Assembly: GCA_947483645.1 (NCBI GenBank)
Contig: CANKLS010000031.1
Location: forward strand, 1 to 16,893
Direction: 5' to 3'
Source: Bradymonadales bacterium
GTDB lineage: Bacteria; Myxococcota; Bradymonadia; REDH01
Length of the DNA: 16,893 nt
The translations under genes and the position numbers were made by a program. Positions 6,285 to 13,391 of the stretch are shown here, one piece after another. How positions within the stretch are numbered: the first letter of the stretch is position 1; the number at the start of each line of letters is the position of its first letter. Under the pieces are notes generated by a model. It searched no databases. It saw nothing but the letters and a program-made list of their open reading frames with translations, and was not told where the DNA came from.

Positions 6285-7020
6285 GTTGAACACCTCGCAT
6301 CTCGCGCCGTTTCTGCTCCTCACGACACGACGTCTCCACGTTTCGCTCGCCCTCCTCCTCGCCCTCACAGCCTGCGAACCCGACGAGCCCGACCCCTGCA
6401 CCATCGACGCCTTCGGCTGTGTCTCCAACTTCGAGACCCTGCCTACGGATCAGAGCTGCACCACCGTCGAGCCCCTCTCCGTGACGGTCGGCTGGGGCGA
6501 CTCCAGCTTCCACACCTTCGCGGACGGCACACCCGAGGTCCACAACGGCATTCAGGGCGGCCAGCACATCTTCGCCTCCTTCCGCGCCTCGGGCGCAGAG
6601 CTCGACGAGGTCCCCATGGTCGAACTCCGCCTCTTCAGCTTCGGCCCCGTCGGCCCGCAGGACTGTACCGACGAGGTGCTGTCACGCCGCCAGTGGGACC
6701 CCGCCTCTCTCCCGGCCGACGCTCTCACCGGCGACTTCGACCCCGCACCCGACGGCACGCCCATCATCCTCGGCTACACGCCCATCAACCTCGAGGGGCT
6801 CCCCGCCTTCGGACCCAGCCGTTGCCTTACCATCGGCTCCGAGCGCCAACTCCTCGTCGACGCCACGCCCGAACAGGCCGCCAGCGGCAGCCTGGAGACA
6901 AACTCCATCCTCCTCCAGCTCCCCTTCTCCAGCAGCCCCGGCGTCCTCGTCGTGGCCACCCTGCGCGACCCCTGCGGAGAGACCGCACAGGCCAACGTCC
7001 CCGCGAGCCTCCCCCGCTAG
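6283..7020 (+). CDS. Lipoprotein of unknown function (intact copy)
   Basis: From ATG 6283 this is a 245-residue protein with a signal peptide (RRLHVSLALLLALTAC) and lipobox Cys31, followed by an acidic, Cys-containing N-terminus (EPDEPDPCTIDAFGC). The mature part has at least seven Cys residues and an extended, Pro/Asp-rich, probably beta-rich sequence; no known domain is recognised. GGAAGG lies 12 bases upstream; a GTG at 6274 is in frame but would be too close to it. Its ATG overlaps, on the opposite strand, the start codon of the broken response regulator. Its 3' part (from 6667) is repeated at 13131-13391. Its TAG overlaps the stop of the dnaE stub on the other strand. Surface or periplasmic location is inferred from the lipobox. 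Confidence 0.75.
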   Translation: MLNTSHLAPFLLLTTRRLHVSLALLLALTACEPDEPDPCTIDAFGCVSNFETLPTDQSCTTVEPLSVTVGWGDSSFHTFADGTPEVHNGIQGGQHIFASFRASGAELDEVPMVELRLFSFGPVGPQDCTDEVLSRRQWDPASLPADALTGDFDPAPDGTPIILGYTPINLEGLPAFGPSRCLTIGSERQLLVDATPEQAASGSLETNSILLQLPFSSSPGVLVVATLRDPCGETAQANVPASLPR

Positions 7021-7205
7021 CGGAAGGTCATCGCAGACCGGCCGAGAAGCCGCATCAAATCGCGGAGCAGCGCGTCCGACGAGGCGACCCGCGACGTCGT
7101 GGGCAGGTGCACCTCAAGCTCACCGATCGGGTGCTTCACAACCACCGAGAGCGAACAGGGGCCCGGGTGACGAATCACCAACGATTGAAGCTGGGCGATG
7201 AAGGC
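6667..7205 (+). repeat. Left direct repeat (copy A): lipoprotein 3' end plus dnaE 3' end
   Basis: This 539-base block aligns colinearly with 13131-13576. It carries the last 117 sense codons of the lipoprotein gene and, on the other strand, the last 63 codons of dnaE. The first 60 bases after the lipoprotein stop differ at only two sites between copies; divergence is greater further into dnaE. Relative to this copy the right one lacks 93 bases. The two blocks are in the same orientation and bracket the island. Confidence 0.9.
7017..7205 (-). pseudogene. dnaE 3'-terminal fragment (orphan duplicate)
   Basis: Read on the - strand this frame encodes AFIAQLQSLVIRHPGPCSLS then VVVKHPIGELEVHLP and ends RLLGRSAMTFR-TAG. 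It matches the last 62 residues of the full-length DnaE encoded at 13388-16893. Over the 61 residues from FIAQLQ to the end, 52 are identical, and many synonymous sites also differ. Homology stops abruptly at 7205, where unrelated island sequence begins. It has no start signal and lacks the polymerase, PHP and clamp-binding parts, so it is a non-functional stub. The intact frame and protein-like substitution pattern suggest it came from a diverged but functional dnaE allele. Confidence 0.9.
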
Positions 7206-7636
7206 CAAAGCGATTTACTCCACACATCCCTGAGTCCGGCTGTCATATTTTCGCTATTCCTCCAACGTACCATCGCCGAACGGGCGTTCAATATCCGGAA
7301 GCGGCAGCAACCCACCAACCGGTGGCGCATCGTGTGCATCGAACCTCCCCTCGACGGTTCGTCGACCGACTCCTTGGACTTCCAGTCACGGATGCATGCT
7401 TGGTGTCCGGAGAGCATGGGTCAGTTGTCTGATTCTAAATTTATTATTTGATATCAAGAACCGCGACCAGTCAGCTCTTCCGTACAATGAATTTGAGATA
7501 ACTTTAGGCCGGCCGATATTAGCGAATCGGGCGTTCGAACAACCTCGCGTCTGCCGAGCAGTCACCCGAACGGCGCGGAGCCGAAAGTATTGAGAGCCGA
7601 CATCGAAACATCGCGTTTAAGAGGCGAACATGGCGC

Positions 7637-7665
7637 TTGACATAGAATTCCTCTCCATTCACTAT
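7637..7665 (+). promoter_or_regulatory. Candidate promoter of the island operon
   Basis: A perfect TTGACA (7637-7642) is followed after a 17-base spacer by CACTAT (7660-7665), which matches the -10 consensus at three of six places including the key A2 and T6. It would give a leader of about 170 bases before ATG 7840. The -35 is strong and the -10 weak, so this is a candidate only. Confidence 0.35.
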
Positions 7666-7729
7666 CTCACCTTGCGCTCGTGGTCAGCCATAACTGCCAT
7701 CGCAAGAGACAAGTGACAAATCATCGAAT

Positions 7730-7745
7730 ACTCGAGCGGTCGAGT
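7730..7745. promoter_or_regulatory. Inverted repeat in the island operon leader (possible operator)
   Basis: ACTCGA (7730-7735), four bases, then TCGAGT (7740-7745) form a perfect inverted repeat. It lies between the candidate promoter and the ribosome binding site. It could be a repressor site or a small mRNA hairpin; no known regulator motif is recognised. Confidence 0.3.
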
Positions 7746-7828
7746 TATCTGAGTAGTCGTAAACAGGTGAAACCCGTTGGCAAGTTGACGAAAAGTGCTG
7801 ACCAGACCAAACACTCAACCAGCGAGAT

Positions 7829-7835
7829 GGAGGAG
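7829..7835 (+). promoter_or_regulatory. Strong ribosome binding site deciding the start at 7840
   Basis: GGAGGAG is close to a perfect anti-16S match, and its GGAGG core (7829-7833) lies six bases before ATG 7840. It selects that start over the in-frame GTG 7795 upstream and ATG 7936 downstream, neither of which has a comparable site. Confidence 0.8.
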
Positions 7836-7839
7836 AATC

Positions 7840-10800
7840 ATGATAAATGCACGTGAGATAGCGAGCGAATATTGTGCGGATGGTATCGAACATGGATCGT
7901 ACCTCGCGCATCCATTCAAGCAGTCACGTCCTCAAATGCAATCGTGGCGGGCGGCGAGCCGGGCGCTCGCCGGGTTCGTCGTGGGGGCCGCCCTCTCGGC
8001 AGGGATGCCAGCCTTCGCGAACGCGCGGGCCAGCGGGGCAGCCGCCGAGCAAGCTGAGGGCGAACTGAAGGAGATGGCGCTTCACGTGAAGGAGTTGGCT
8101 GACGCGCTGCGCGATCAAGCGGACCTGCTCGCGGAAATGACAGAGGCGATTCGCAAGCGAGCCGAGTTGCTGGAGCAGGAGGGCGGGCCGGAGTTCAAGG
8201 CGTTGATTCAGGAGGCCCGAGGCAACGCAGATGCAGCCAAGGGAGACGCCGAATGGGCGGTGCTGCAGATCGATTCGCGGCAACTTGACCGCAAACCAGA
8301 CGAGTACTGGCAACAGCCAGACGTGGCGGCGCTCTACGACGCAGACGTCTCTGCAATGCTCGCTGAGATCGCCAAAGCCCTGTCAGAAGAGCGGCTTCGC
8401 TCAGCGCTTGAGGAGCTGGCACTGCTGCGCCGGCAGGCGCTGGAGCAGATGGGTCTGGTGCCGATGCTGTGGCCGGCGGAGCCGCGGGTGGGTCAACCGC
8501 TTTTTGTGAGTTGCACCGCGGGCGCCAATCCGATTCTGCGGTTTTCGTCAGGAACGATCTCGTTCGCACCAGCCGACGCCGTGGAATTCAGCGCGGGTGA
8601 TCCAATCGTTGTGCCGCAGCGTCCGGGATATCTCAGGGTCCGGTGTGAGCTGCCGGATGGACACCTCGGTGAGGTTGCGGTGACGGTACGACCCGGACCC
8701 GCCGCGGCGACCTTTGCGACCGAAGCGTCAACGGGCCTCGAAGAGCTGACCGTGGAGGCAGGCGAAACATTCGATGTGTCTTGCGACGCACTCGACGCGG
8801 CCGGCTGGCTCGTCCCGTATGACGAGGCTCGCGGCCGGCTCTCGACCACTGCACAGCCAGGGGAATGCCAAATCGTCGAAAACCGGATGAGCATTGATCG
8901 CGTCGGCAGCTGGCGCGTCTATTGTGGAGACGGCGAGCTACTTCAGCACCCGCTCCAGGTGAACGTGATCCCGGCGTTCTCGCAAGGGATTTCGGCGAGG
9001 GTAGTGACCCGGCAGGCCGAGCAGCCAGGATGGTTTTGGGCGTCGGCCCTCGCGGCGGACCGCTATGGTAATGGCGTCGATTCGGTGTCCCCGGATCTAC
9101 GCCTCACCTTTGAGGACGTTTCGGGTGCGCCGCTTGGCGTGGGCGGCCCGGTGGCGTTCGCAGATGTGGTGGGGATCCAGACTGCGTTTGACCCCACCAT
9201 CCCGCGACTCTTCTATACGGGCGACACGCATGTTCAGACCATTATGCGTGCAGACCTACCGTGGGAAGGTGGGAGCGAGGGCGGCGTGTGCCCCCCGCCA
9301 AACCTCCCGGATTTTGCGGCGTGGGGCATCAAGGAGTTTCCATTTACGCCGTCGGTCCACGACGTTGAGCGCCCGCAGTATTACCCGCCGATCGGTGGGC
9401 AGTTCCCGGACCATCATCGCCCTCGCCCCGTCTGCGCGGCTCCTGCGTTTGGGCAGGCGCTTCGGGTGACCTTCGCAGGAGATGACGCCACGGAGCTGGT
9501 GCCCGTTTCGATCGCCTATCCTCGAGGGATGGAGGTCGTGAACCCTCGCCTCACGATGAAGTTCGACAACGATCACGGCTCGACGCTGATCAGGCGTGTA
9601 TCGGGAGTACCCGGCGAAGGCGAGTTCACGGCGGAGTTGGAGGGGCCGTTCTGGAACATTCACGCTCAGGTGCGGCCAGCGTACGGGCTAAATCGGCTGA
9701 TTGCGAACGTGACGTTCACCTACCGCGGGCAGGAGTATGTGGACCAGGTGCTTTGTCCGTTCAGCGCATCTCCCGCCACCGTGGCAAGTCATGACTCCAC
9801 CGACCCGGCCCTGAGAGACGTGATGGCCGTCCGTCTCAATGGTCGTCTCTTCTTTGAAGGCGACGACCCGCGCAGGCCCGACCGTTTTGACAGCTCGGTG
9901 GAGACAATGCTTGCGGCACGTTTTGGCGCCGATGAGACGACGGAGGACATGACGAAGCAGATACTTTATGAGGCCCAGAGCGAGCTTAGGAGTGTTGCCT
10001 TAAACCGGGACGTTTCTCGCGACCGTCCGTGGGCCGCCCCCGCCGTGGAGGTCACGACGGCGCCGAGCGCGCACTTTGCAGAACTCGTTGCGGATCGAGA
10101 TCTTTCGCTCGATGATCTGATCAATGAAGAGGGTCTGGAGGACGGGGCTCTGATGGCGTTGGAACGGCTCGTTCCGGAGGTCGCTGCCATGCTGCGAACG
10201 GACCCTGCACGCATGGACGAGGTGAATCGTGCCCTGAACATCCGCCACGACATGACGAGCATGAAATCGCATGTACGGCGGGGCACGCTTGACCGATGGA
10301 CGACAGCGAACCGGCCGTCGATCAAGACCGCGCTGCTCGTTGCGCCAGACGAACTGACTCAGTCGTCCGACCTGTTTCGTCCCCACTCGTTTGTGGGCAT
10401 TGGCTCGGCCAGCGTTGGCTCCGTGAAAGGCGTGTGGGGAGACGGCGATGGGTTCCTCGTGTCATTGGCACGCGCTTTGGATTGGGTCATTGGATGGGGG
10501 GTCTTCTACTCGCCACTCTTGGCCGGGACGGACTACGCGGACTTCGTTGACTCCTTTCTCACCGAGGGCGGGCTTGAGACCTACGAGCGGCGATTGATCA
10601 AGGTGCAACTCCAGGCGACGGCGATAAAGACAGCAAGGCTGATCGCATTGAAACTGAACGACAAACTGCTCACGCCGCCCACGGTTCCAGTTTGTCTGAT
10701 TCGCGACACCGACACCAGGGTGCCGCGACGTTGTTCGGAATCCGAAGCGCGCAGTTCGTCTCCGCGACGAACTGTATTGGCAGGCGAGGCGGCGGACCTC

Positions 10801-12087
10801 GCGCCCCAACTTGTGACGACCGAAGTCTCCTTCTCCACGTCGAGCCCACACGCCGACTTAGAAGTCGTCACTGGTGTTCTCGGTGAGTCGCGCTACGACC
10901 GCGTCCATGGCTTAGCAACGGTCTTTGTCGCGAGGAGCGGTGGCGAAGTGTCTGGTGGCGACGTCCCGGCACAGATGGGAATTTCGGTGGGCACCACGCT
11001 CGTCAACGTGGTGCTCGACCGCGCCACGGATGCAGATCTATTTGCTGGCATCCCCATCGAAGTCAGCTTGGGTGCGCTGCTCGCAGAGGTGATCGGGGAC
11101 CGCGACCTGCCCACAGAGGTCGTCGACGCTGTCTCACGCTGCTTGGGAACGCCCGCCCCGATCCGACTTTCTGCGGCACAGGTGGATACGATCGTGAGGT
11201 CGTGCACAGCGCCCACCGTCGCTTTTGCCGCGGCACCCTTTCTGGATTCCCTGACGGATGATTTCGGCGCGCCGGAGGCACGCTTGGTGTTCCCTGGCAT
11301 TGTGGTCGACCCTGGGTTCAACGAAGACATGTTGACCATTTTGAGAGCGACAGCGGGTACCATGCTCGATGCGGTCACGCTGAAGGTGACTGCCACCGCG
11401 TCTGTCAACGTATCGGTCGGCCTCGAGGATGGGCTCGGAGGCGGCTCGGCACTCCGCTACCGGCTGATCAACGGCAGCGTGGATGATGTCTCGGTGGGTG
11501 TCGAAGGCATGGTGAGTCTCTTTGGGCTTGCGTCGGTGGCCAACGGGGTTGGGGATGCCATCGAGGCCGAATTCGCTGAACCAGCCCTCGACCTCGGGGA
11601 AACGCTCGGCGCGTTGCCGTTGCCCTCAGAAGGATTTTCCGTGGTGGCCGGGAACCGAGCTTATCCCGAACCACGCCGCAGCGCGGTGGACGAACTCGCG
11701 GCCCCGGGTTGGCATCGATGGTGGCACCAACAGTCTTACACCCTGGCCGGCTACCGCGACAATCGCATTGAGCTTCGAGCCGACGGGACGATGCGCGACT
11801 CGCCCGTCTGTCGCTGCCTGCCACTGGGCTGGCGTTACGGCGTCGCGGGCCAGACCGAGGCAGTCGATTGCCCCAACCGGTTGGGTCTGCCCGTGGACGC
11901 TGATGGCGACGCCCTGGCTGACTTCATGATCAACGCCTCTGAGCCCTACGAGTGCGACGCATTTCTGTCGTGCGACAACCTCGGCACGCACCCCGTGGTG
12001 GACGGCGAAGCTGCACGGCAGTTCGATATTTGTGGTTGTGGTGGTGACCGGGGAGTGGCTGCGACCATTCCTGTGTGCAGCCCATGA
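7840..12087 (+). CDS. Large exported protein: coiled coil, two Ig-like domains, Cys-rich tail; unknown family
   Basis: This 1415-residue protein has an N-terminal 32-residue polar extension, then a classic signal peptide (MQSWRAASRALAGFVVGAAL, 33-52) with likely cleavage after AFANA (about 62). A charged heptad-rich coiled coil covers about 68-205. Two successive beta-sandwich-like domains follow, each opening FVSC or FDVSC and closing RVRC or RVYC: Cys225/Cys269 and Cys315/Cys362, with an extra Cys343. The middle (about 380-1000) is mixed beta and helical without recognised motifs. Near the end comes a calcium-loop-like DADGDALADF, then a Cys-rich tail (CRC, CDAFLSC, CGCGG, VCSP). The start is fixed by GGAGGAG. 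Its stop overlaps the next ATG as ATGA, so the two products are probably made together. I do not recognise the family; adhesin, surface-structural and toxin-like roles are all possible. Confidence 0.8.
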   Translation: MINAREIASEYCADGIEHGSYLAHPFKQSRPQMQSWRAASRALAGFVVGAALSAGMPAFANARASGAAAEQAEGELKEMALHVKELADALRDQADLLAEMTEAIRKRAELLEQEGGPEFKALIQEARGNADAAKGDAEWAVLQIDSRQLDRKPDEYWQQPDVAALYDADVSAMLAEIAKALSEERLRSALEELALLRRQALEQMGLVPMLWPAEPRVGQPLFVSCTAGANPILRFSSGTISFAPADAVEFSAGDPIVVPQRPGYLRVRCELPDGHLGEVAVTVRPGPAAATFATEASTGLEELTVEAGETFDVSCDALDAAGWLVPYDEARGRLSTTAQPGECQIVENRMSIDRVGSWRVYCGDGELLQHPLQVNVIPAFSQGISARVVTRQAEQPGWFWASALAADRYGNGVDSVSPDLRLTFEDVSGAPLGVGGPVAFADVVGIQTAFDPTIPRLFYTGDTHVQTIMRADLPWEGGSEGGVCPPPNLPDFAAWGIKEFPFTPSVHDVERPQYYPPIGGQFPDHHRPRPVCAAPAFGQALRVTFAGDDATELVPVSIAYPRGMEVVNPRLTMKFDNDHGSTLIRRVSGVPGEGEFTAELEGPFWNIHAQVRPAYGLNRLIANVTFTYRGQEYVDQVLCPFSASPATVASHDSTDPALRDVMAVRLNGRLFFEGDDPRRPDRFDSSVETMLAARFGADETTEDMTKQILYEAQSELRSVALNRDVSRDRPWAAPAVEVTTAPSAHFAELVADRDLSLDDLINEEGLEDGALMALERLVPEVAAMLRTDPARMDEVNRALNIRHDMTSMKSHVRRGTLDRWTTANRPSIKTALLVAPDELTQSSDLFRPHSFVGIGSASVGSVKGVWGDGDGFLVSLARALDWVIGWGVFYSPLLAGTDYADFVDSFLTEGGLETYERRLIKVQLQATAIKTARLIALKLNDKLLTPPTVPVCLIRDTDTRVPRRCSESEARSSSPRRTVLAGEAADLAPQLVTTEVSFSTSSPHADLEVVTGVLGESRYDRVHGLATVFVARSGGEVSGGDVPAQMGISVGTTLVNVVLDRATDADLFAGIPIEVSLGALLAEVIGDRDLPTEVVDAVSRCLGTPAPIRLSAAQVDTIVRSCTAPTVAFAAAPFLDSLTDDFGAPEARLVFPGIVVDPGFNEDMLTILRATAGTMLDAVTLKVTATASVNVSVGLEDGLGGGSALRYRLINGSVDDVSVGVEGMVSLFGLASVANGVGDAIEAEFAEPALDLGETLGALPLPSEGFSVVAGNRAYPEPRRSAVDELAAPGWHRWWHQQSYTLAGYRDNRIELRADGTMRDSPVCRCLPLGWRYGVAGQTEAVDCPNRLGLPVDADGDALADFMINASEPYECDAFLSCDNLGTHPVVDGEAARQFDICGCGGDRGVAATIPVCSP

Positions 12088-13118
12088 GTAGGCTTCTACG
12101 CCCAGACAGCGCTGTGGTGCTCGCCGCGTGGTGTGTTGCCTCCCTCGCGGCCTGCGAAGACGGAGCGGCTCCACCGTCGTTCGAGTGCGAGCGGCGCGCA
12201 GTCGGTTCGCCGCTGCCGGGCCCCGTGCTCGTGCCGCCGGGCAGCAACATCTTTGGCAACTACAAACCCTATGGCAGCAGTGGCACAGGGTTTGTGGCCA
12301 CCTTTACGCGCGGGCTCGTGGTGATGGCGCACGAGGTGACGCGGGGAGATTGGCTCGAGTTTGTGGAGACGGACCCCACCCGCGTGTGCGGAGCGCCCTG
12401 CTCAGCGCAGTTTCCGGTGGATTCGGTCCGCTGGACAGATTCGCTCTGGTACGCCAACCAGCGCTCCCTCGCGGACGGGTTGGTGCCCTGTTATGATCTC
12501 GCCGGCTGCCACGGCAAACCGGGGACAACGCTTGTGTGTGACGACTACCAGGGCCTCGCGTTTGGGCTTACCTGCGAGGGGTGGCGGCTGCCCACCGTGC
12601 TCGAATGGGAATACATGGCGCGGGCCGGGGACAAGAAGCCGTCGCCCTGTTACACAACCGACCCGAACTATGGCGGCTGGACAAACTGGGAGCCCTGCCT
12701 CCACCAGGTGGCGTGGGTGGGATCGACCGGCCGGCAGGGCACTCAGGCGGTGGCGACGCTCTGTCCCAACCGCTGGGGCATCTACGACGCGATCGGCAAT
12801 GTGTTGGAGTATTCCTGGGACGGCGATCCGCCCCGCGAGCTTCTCAACACGACGCCCCGCACCGAGTTCGTCGACGCCGTGTATCCGAGTTTCGAGCGCG
12901 GACCGCTCGCGCTCGGCGCGTCCGTGCTGCAAGACGAAAATTACGCTCACTACGGCTACGGTGAGGGCGCAGGGCCGATCGCACCCCCGTTCGACGATGT
13001 CATAACGGAAGGCCCAGTCACGCCCTCGCCCTATGTGGGATTTCGCCTCGTCCGAACGGCAAAGGCGGCCGACTACGTGTCGCGAGGACTGGACGTGCCG
13101 GACAACGCGCTGCCGTAA
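12084..13118 (+). CDS. SUMF1/FGE-fold lipoprotein, probably non-catalytic
   Basis: This 344-residue protein has a signal peptide with lipobox LAAC (Cys24) and a SUMF1 (formylglycine-generating-enzyme fold) domain. Motifs in order: EVTRGDW (84-90), FPVDSVRWTDSLWYANQRS (110-128), CEGWRLPTVLEWEYMARAG (164-182), NRWGIYDAIGNVLEYSWDG (229-247) and VGFRLVR (318-324). True FGEs bind copper and carry a Cys pair near the C-terminal GFRC motif; here it reads GFRLV, so sulfatase activation is unlikely. Seven or more extra Cys residues suggest disulfides in the periplasm or at the surface. ATG 12084 overlaps the previous stop as ATGA, indicating translational coupling; a GTG at 12075 is less likely. It ends 12 bases before the right repeat, with no terminator. 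A binding partner or processing factor for the large protein is the natural guess. Confidence 0.85.
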   Translation: MSRLLRPDSAVVLAAWCVASLAACEDGAAPPSFECERRAVGSPLPGPVLVPPGSNIFGNYKPYGSSGTGFVATFTRGLVVMAHEVTRGDWLEFVETDPTRVCGAPCSAQFPVDSVRWTDSLWYANQRSLADGLVPCYDLAGCHGKPGTTLVCDDYQGLAFGLTCEGWRLPTVLEWEYMARAGDKKPSPCYTTDPNYGGWTNWEPCLHQVAWVGSTGRQGTQAVATLCPNRWGIYDAIGNVLEYSWDGDPPRELLNTTPRTEFVDAVYPSFERGPLALGASVLQDENYAHYGYGEGAGPIAPPFDDVITEGPVTPSPYVGFRLVRTAKAADYVSRGLDVPDNALP

Positions 13119-13130
13119 ACTTGGCGACGC

Positions 13131-13387
13131 ACCGACGAAGTCCTGTCACGCCGCCGGTGGGACCCTGCCTCACTCCAGGCCGACGCCCTCACCGGCAACT
13201 TCGACCCCGCGCCCGGCGGCTCGCCCATCATCCTCGGCTACACGCCACTCAACCTCGAGGGGCTCCCCGCCTTCGGACCATCGCGCTGCCTCACCATCGG
13301 CTCCGAACGCCAACTCCTCGTCGTGGCCACCCTGCGCGACCCCTGCGGCGAGACCGCGAAGGCCTCCGCCGAGCTCAACCTTCCGCG

Positions 13388-13391
<4 letters not shown>
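13131..13391 (+). pseudogene. 3' remnant of the lipoprotein gene (second copy)
   Basis: These 86 codons plus TAA align with the C-terminal part of the lipoprotein encoded at 6283-7020: TDEVLSRRRWDPASLQADAL, then PIILGYTPLNLEGLPAFGPS, then CLTIGSERQLLV. The signal peptide and N-terminal half are missing; homology begins 12 bases after the SUMF1 gene's stop. An in-frame 93-base segment (31 codons) present in the intact copy is absent here, between nine-base repeats TCCTCGTCG. Its stop overlaps the dnaE stop on the other strand, as in the left copy. It is in frame with the SUMF1 gene but separated by that gene's TAA, and it has no start of its own. Confidence 0.85.

Larger units (their letters stand above)
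7206..7839. other. Non-coding leader region of the island (no gene recognised)
   Basis: These 634 bases between the dnaE stub and the large secreted-protein gene hold no recognisable gene, tRNA or insertion sequence. Composition is visibly more AT-rich than the flanks, for example around 7430-7460, where a perfect 10-bp palindrome TTGATATCAA occurs (7448-7457). A nine-base word CGGGCGTTC occurs near 7280 and again near 7528, which may be chance. The last 200 bases hold a promoter-like -35 box, an inverted repeat and the ribosome binding site, listed separately. Short frames on both strands lack ribosome binding sites and protein-like composition. Confidence 0.6.
7206..13130 (+). mobile_element. 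Integrated accessory island between direct repeats
   Basis: About 5.9 kb of DNA with no counterpart elsewhere in the window lies between two copies of the lipoprotein/dnaE 3' region. It holds the AT-richer leader and a two-gene operon. Codon choice differs from ffh and the lipoprotein gene, which favour CTC and GTC; the island's large gene uses more CTG, CTT and GTG. No integrase, transposase, terminal inverted repeats or replication gene is visible, so classical transposition is not supported. The arrangement (whole gene plus stub at each end) matches single-crossover integration of a circle by homologous recombination. Element type is inferred. Confidence 0.55.

Noticed and set aside
7175..7417. 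An 80-codon - strand frame in the island leader, considered as a transposase remnant
   Set aside because: No transposase motif is recognised and there are no terminal repeats; it overlaps the dnaE stub in another frame.
4641..7451. A 936-codon open frame on the + strand
   Set aside because: It runs antisense to rplM, the bamD-like gene and the receiver remnant and has Arg/Pro/Thr-rich shadow composition. It is a by-product of high GC and C-ending codons.
7448..7457. TTGATATCAA palindrome as an integration or operator site
   Set aside because: A ten-base palindrome in AT-rich DNA is plausible by chance, and no partner copy is seen at the other border.
7684..7911. A 75-codon - strand frame opposite the start of the large gene
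   Set aside because: It overlaps the strongly supported start at 7840 and has no ribosome binding site or recognisable sequence.
7206..13130. CRISPR array, tRNA attachment site or diversity-generating retroelement associated with the SUMF1 protein
   Set aside because: No spaced repeats, no tRNA-like sequence, no reverse transcriptase and no template/variable repeat pair were seen in the window.
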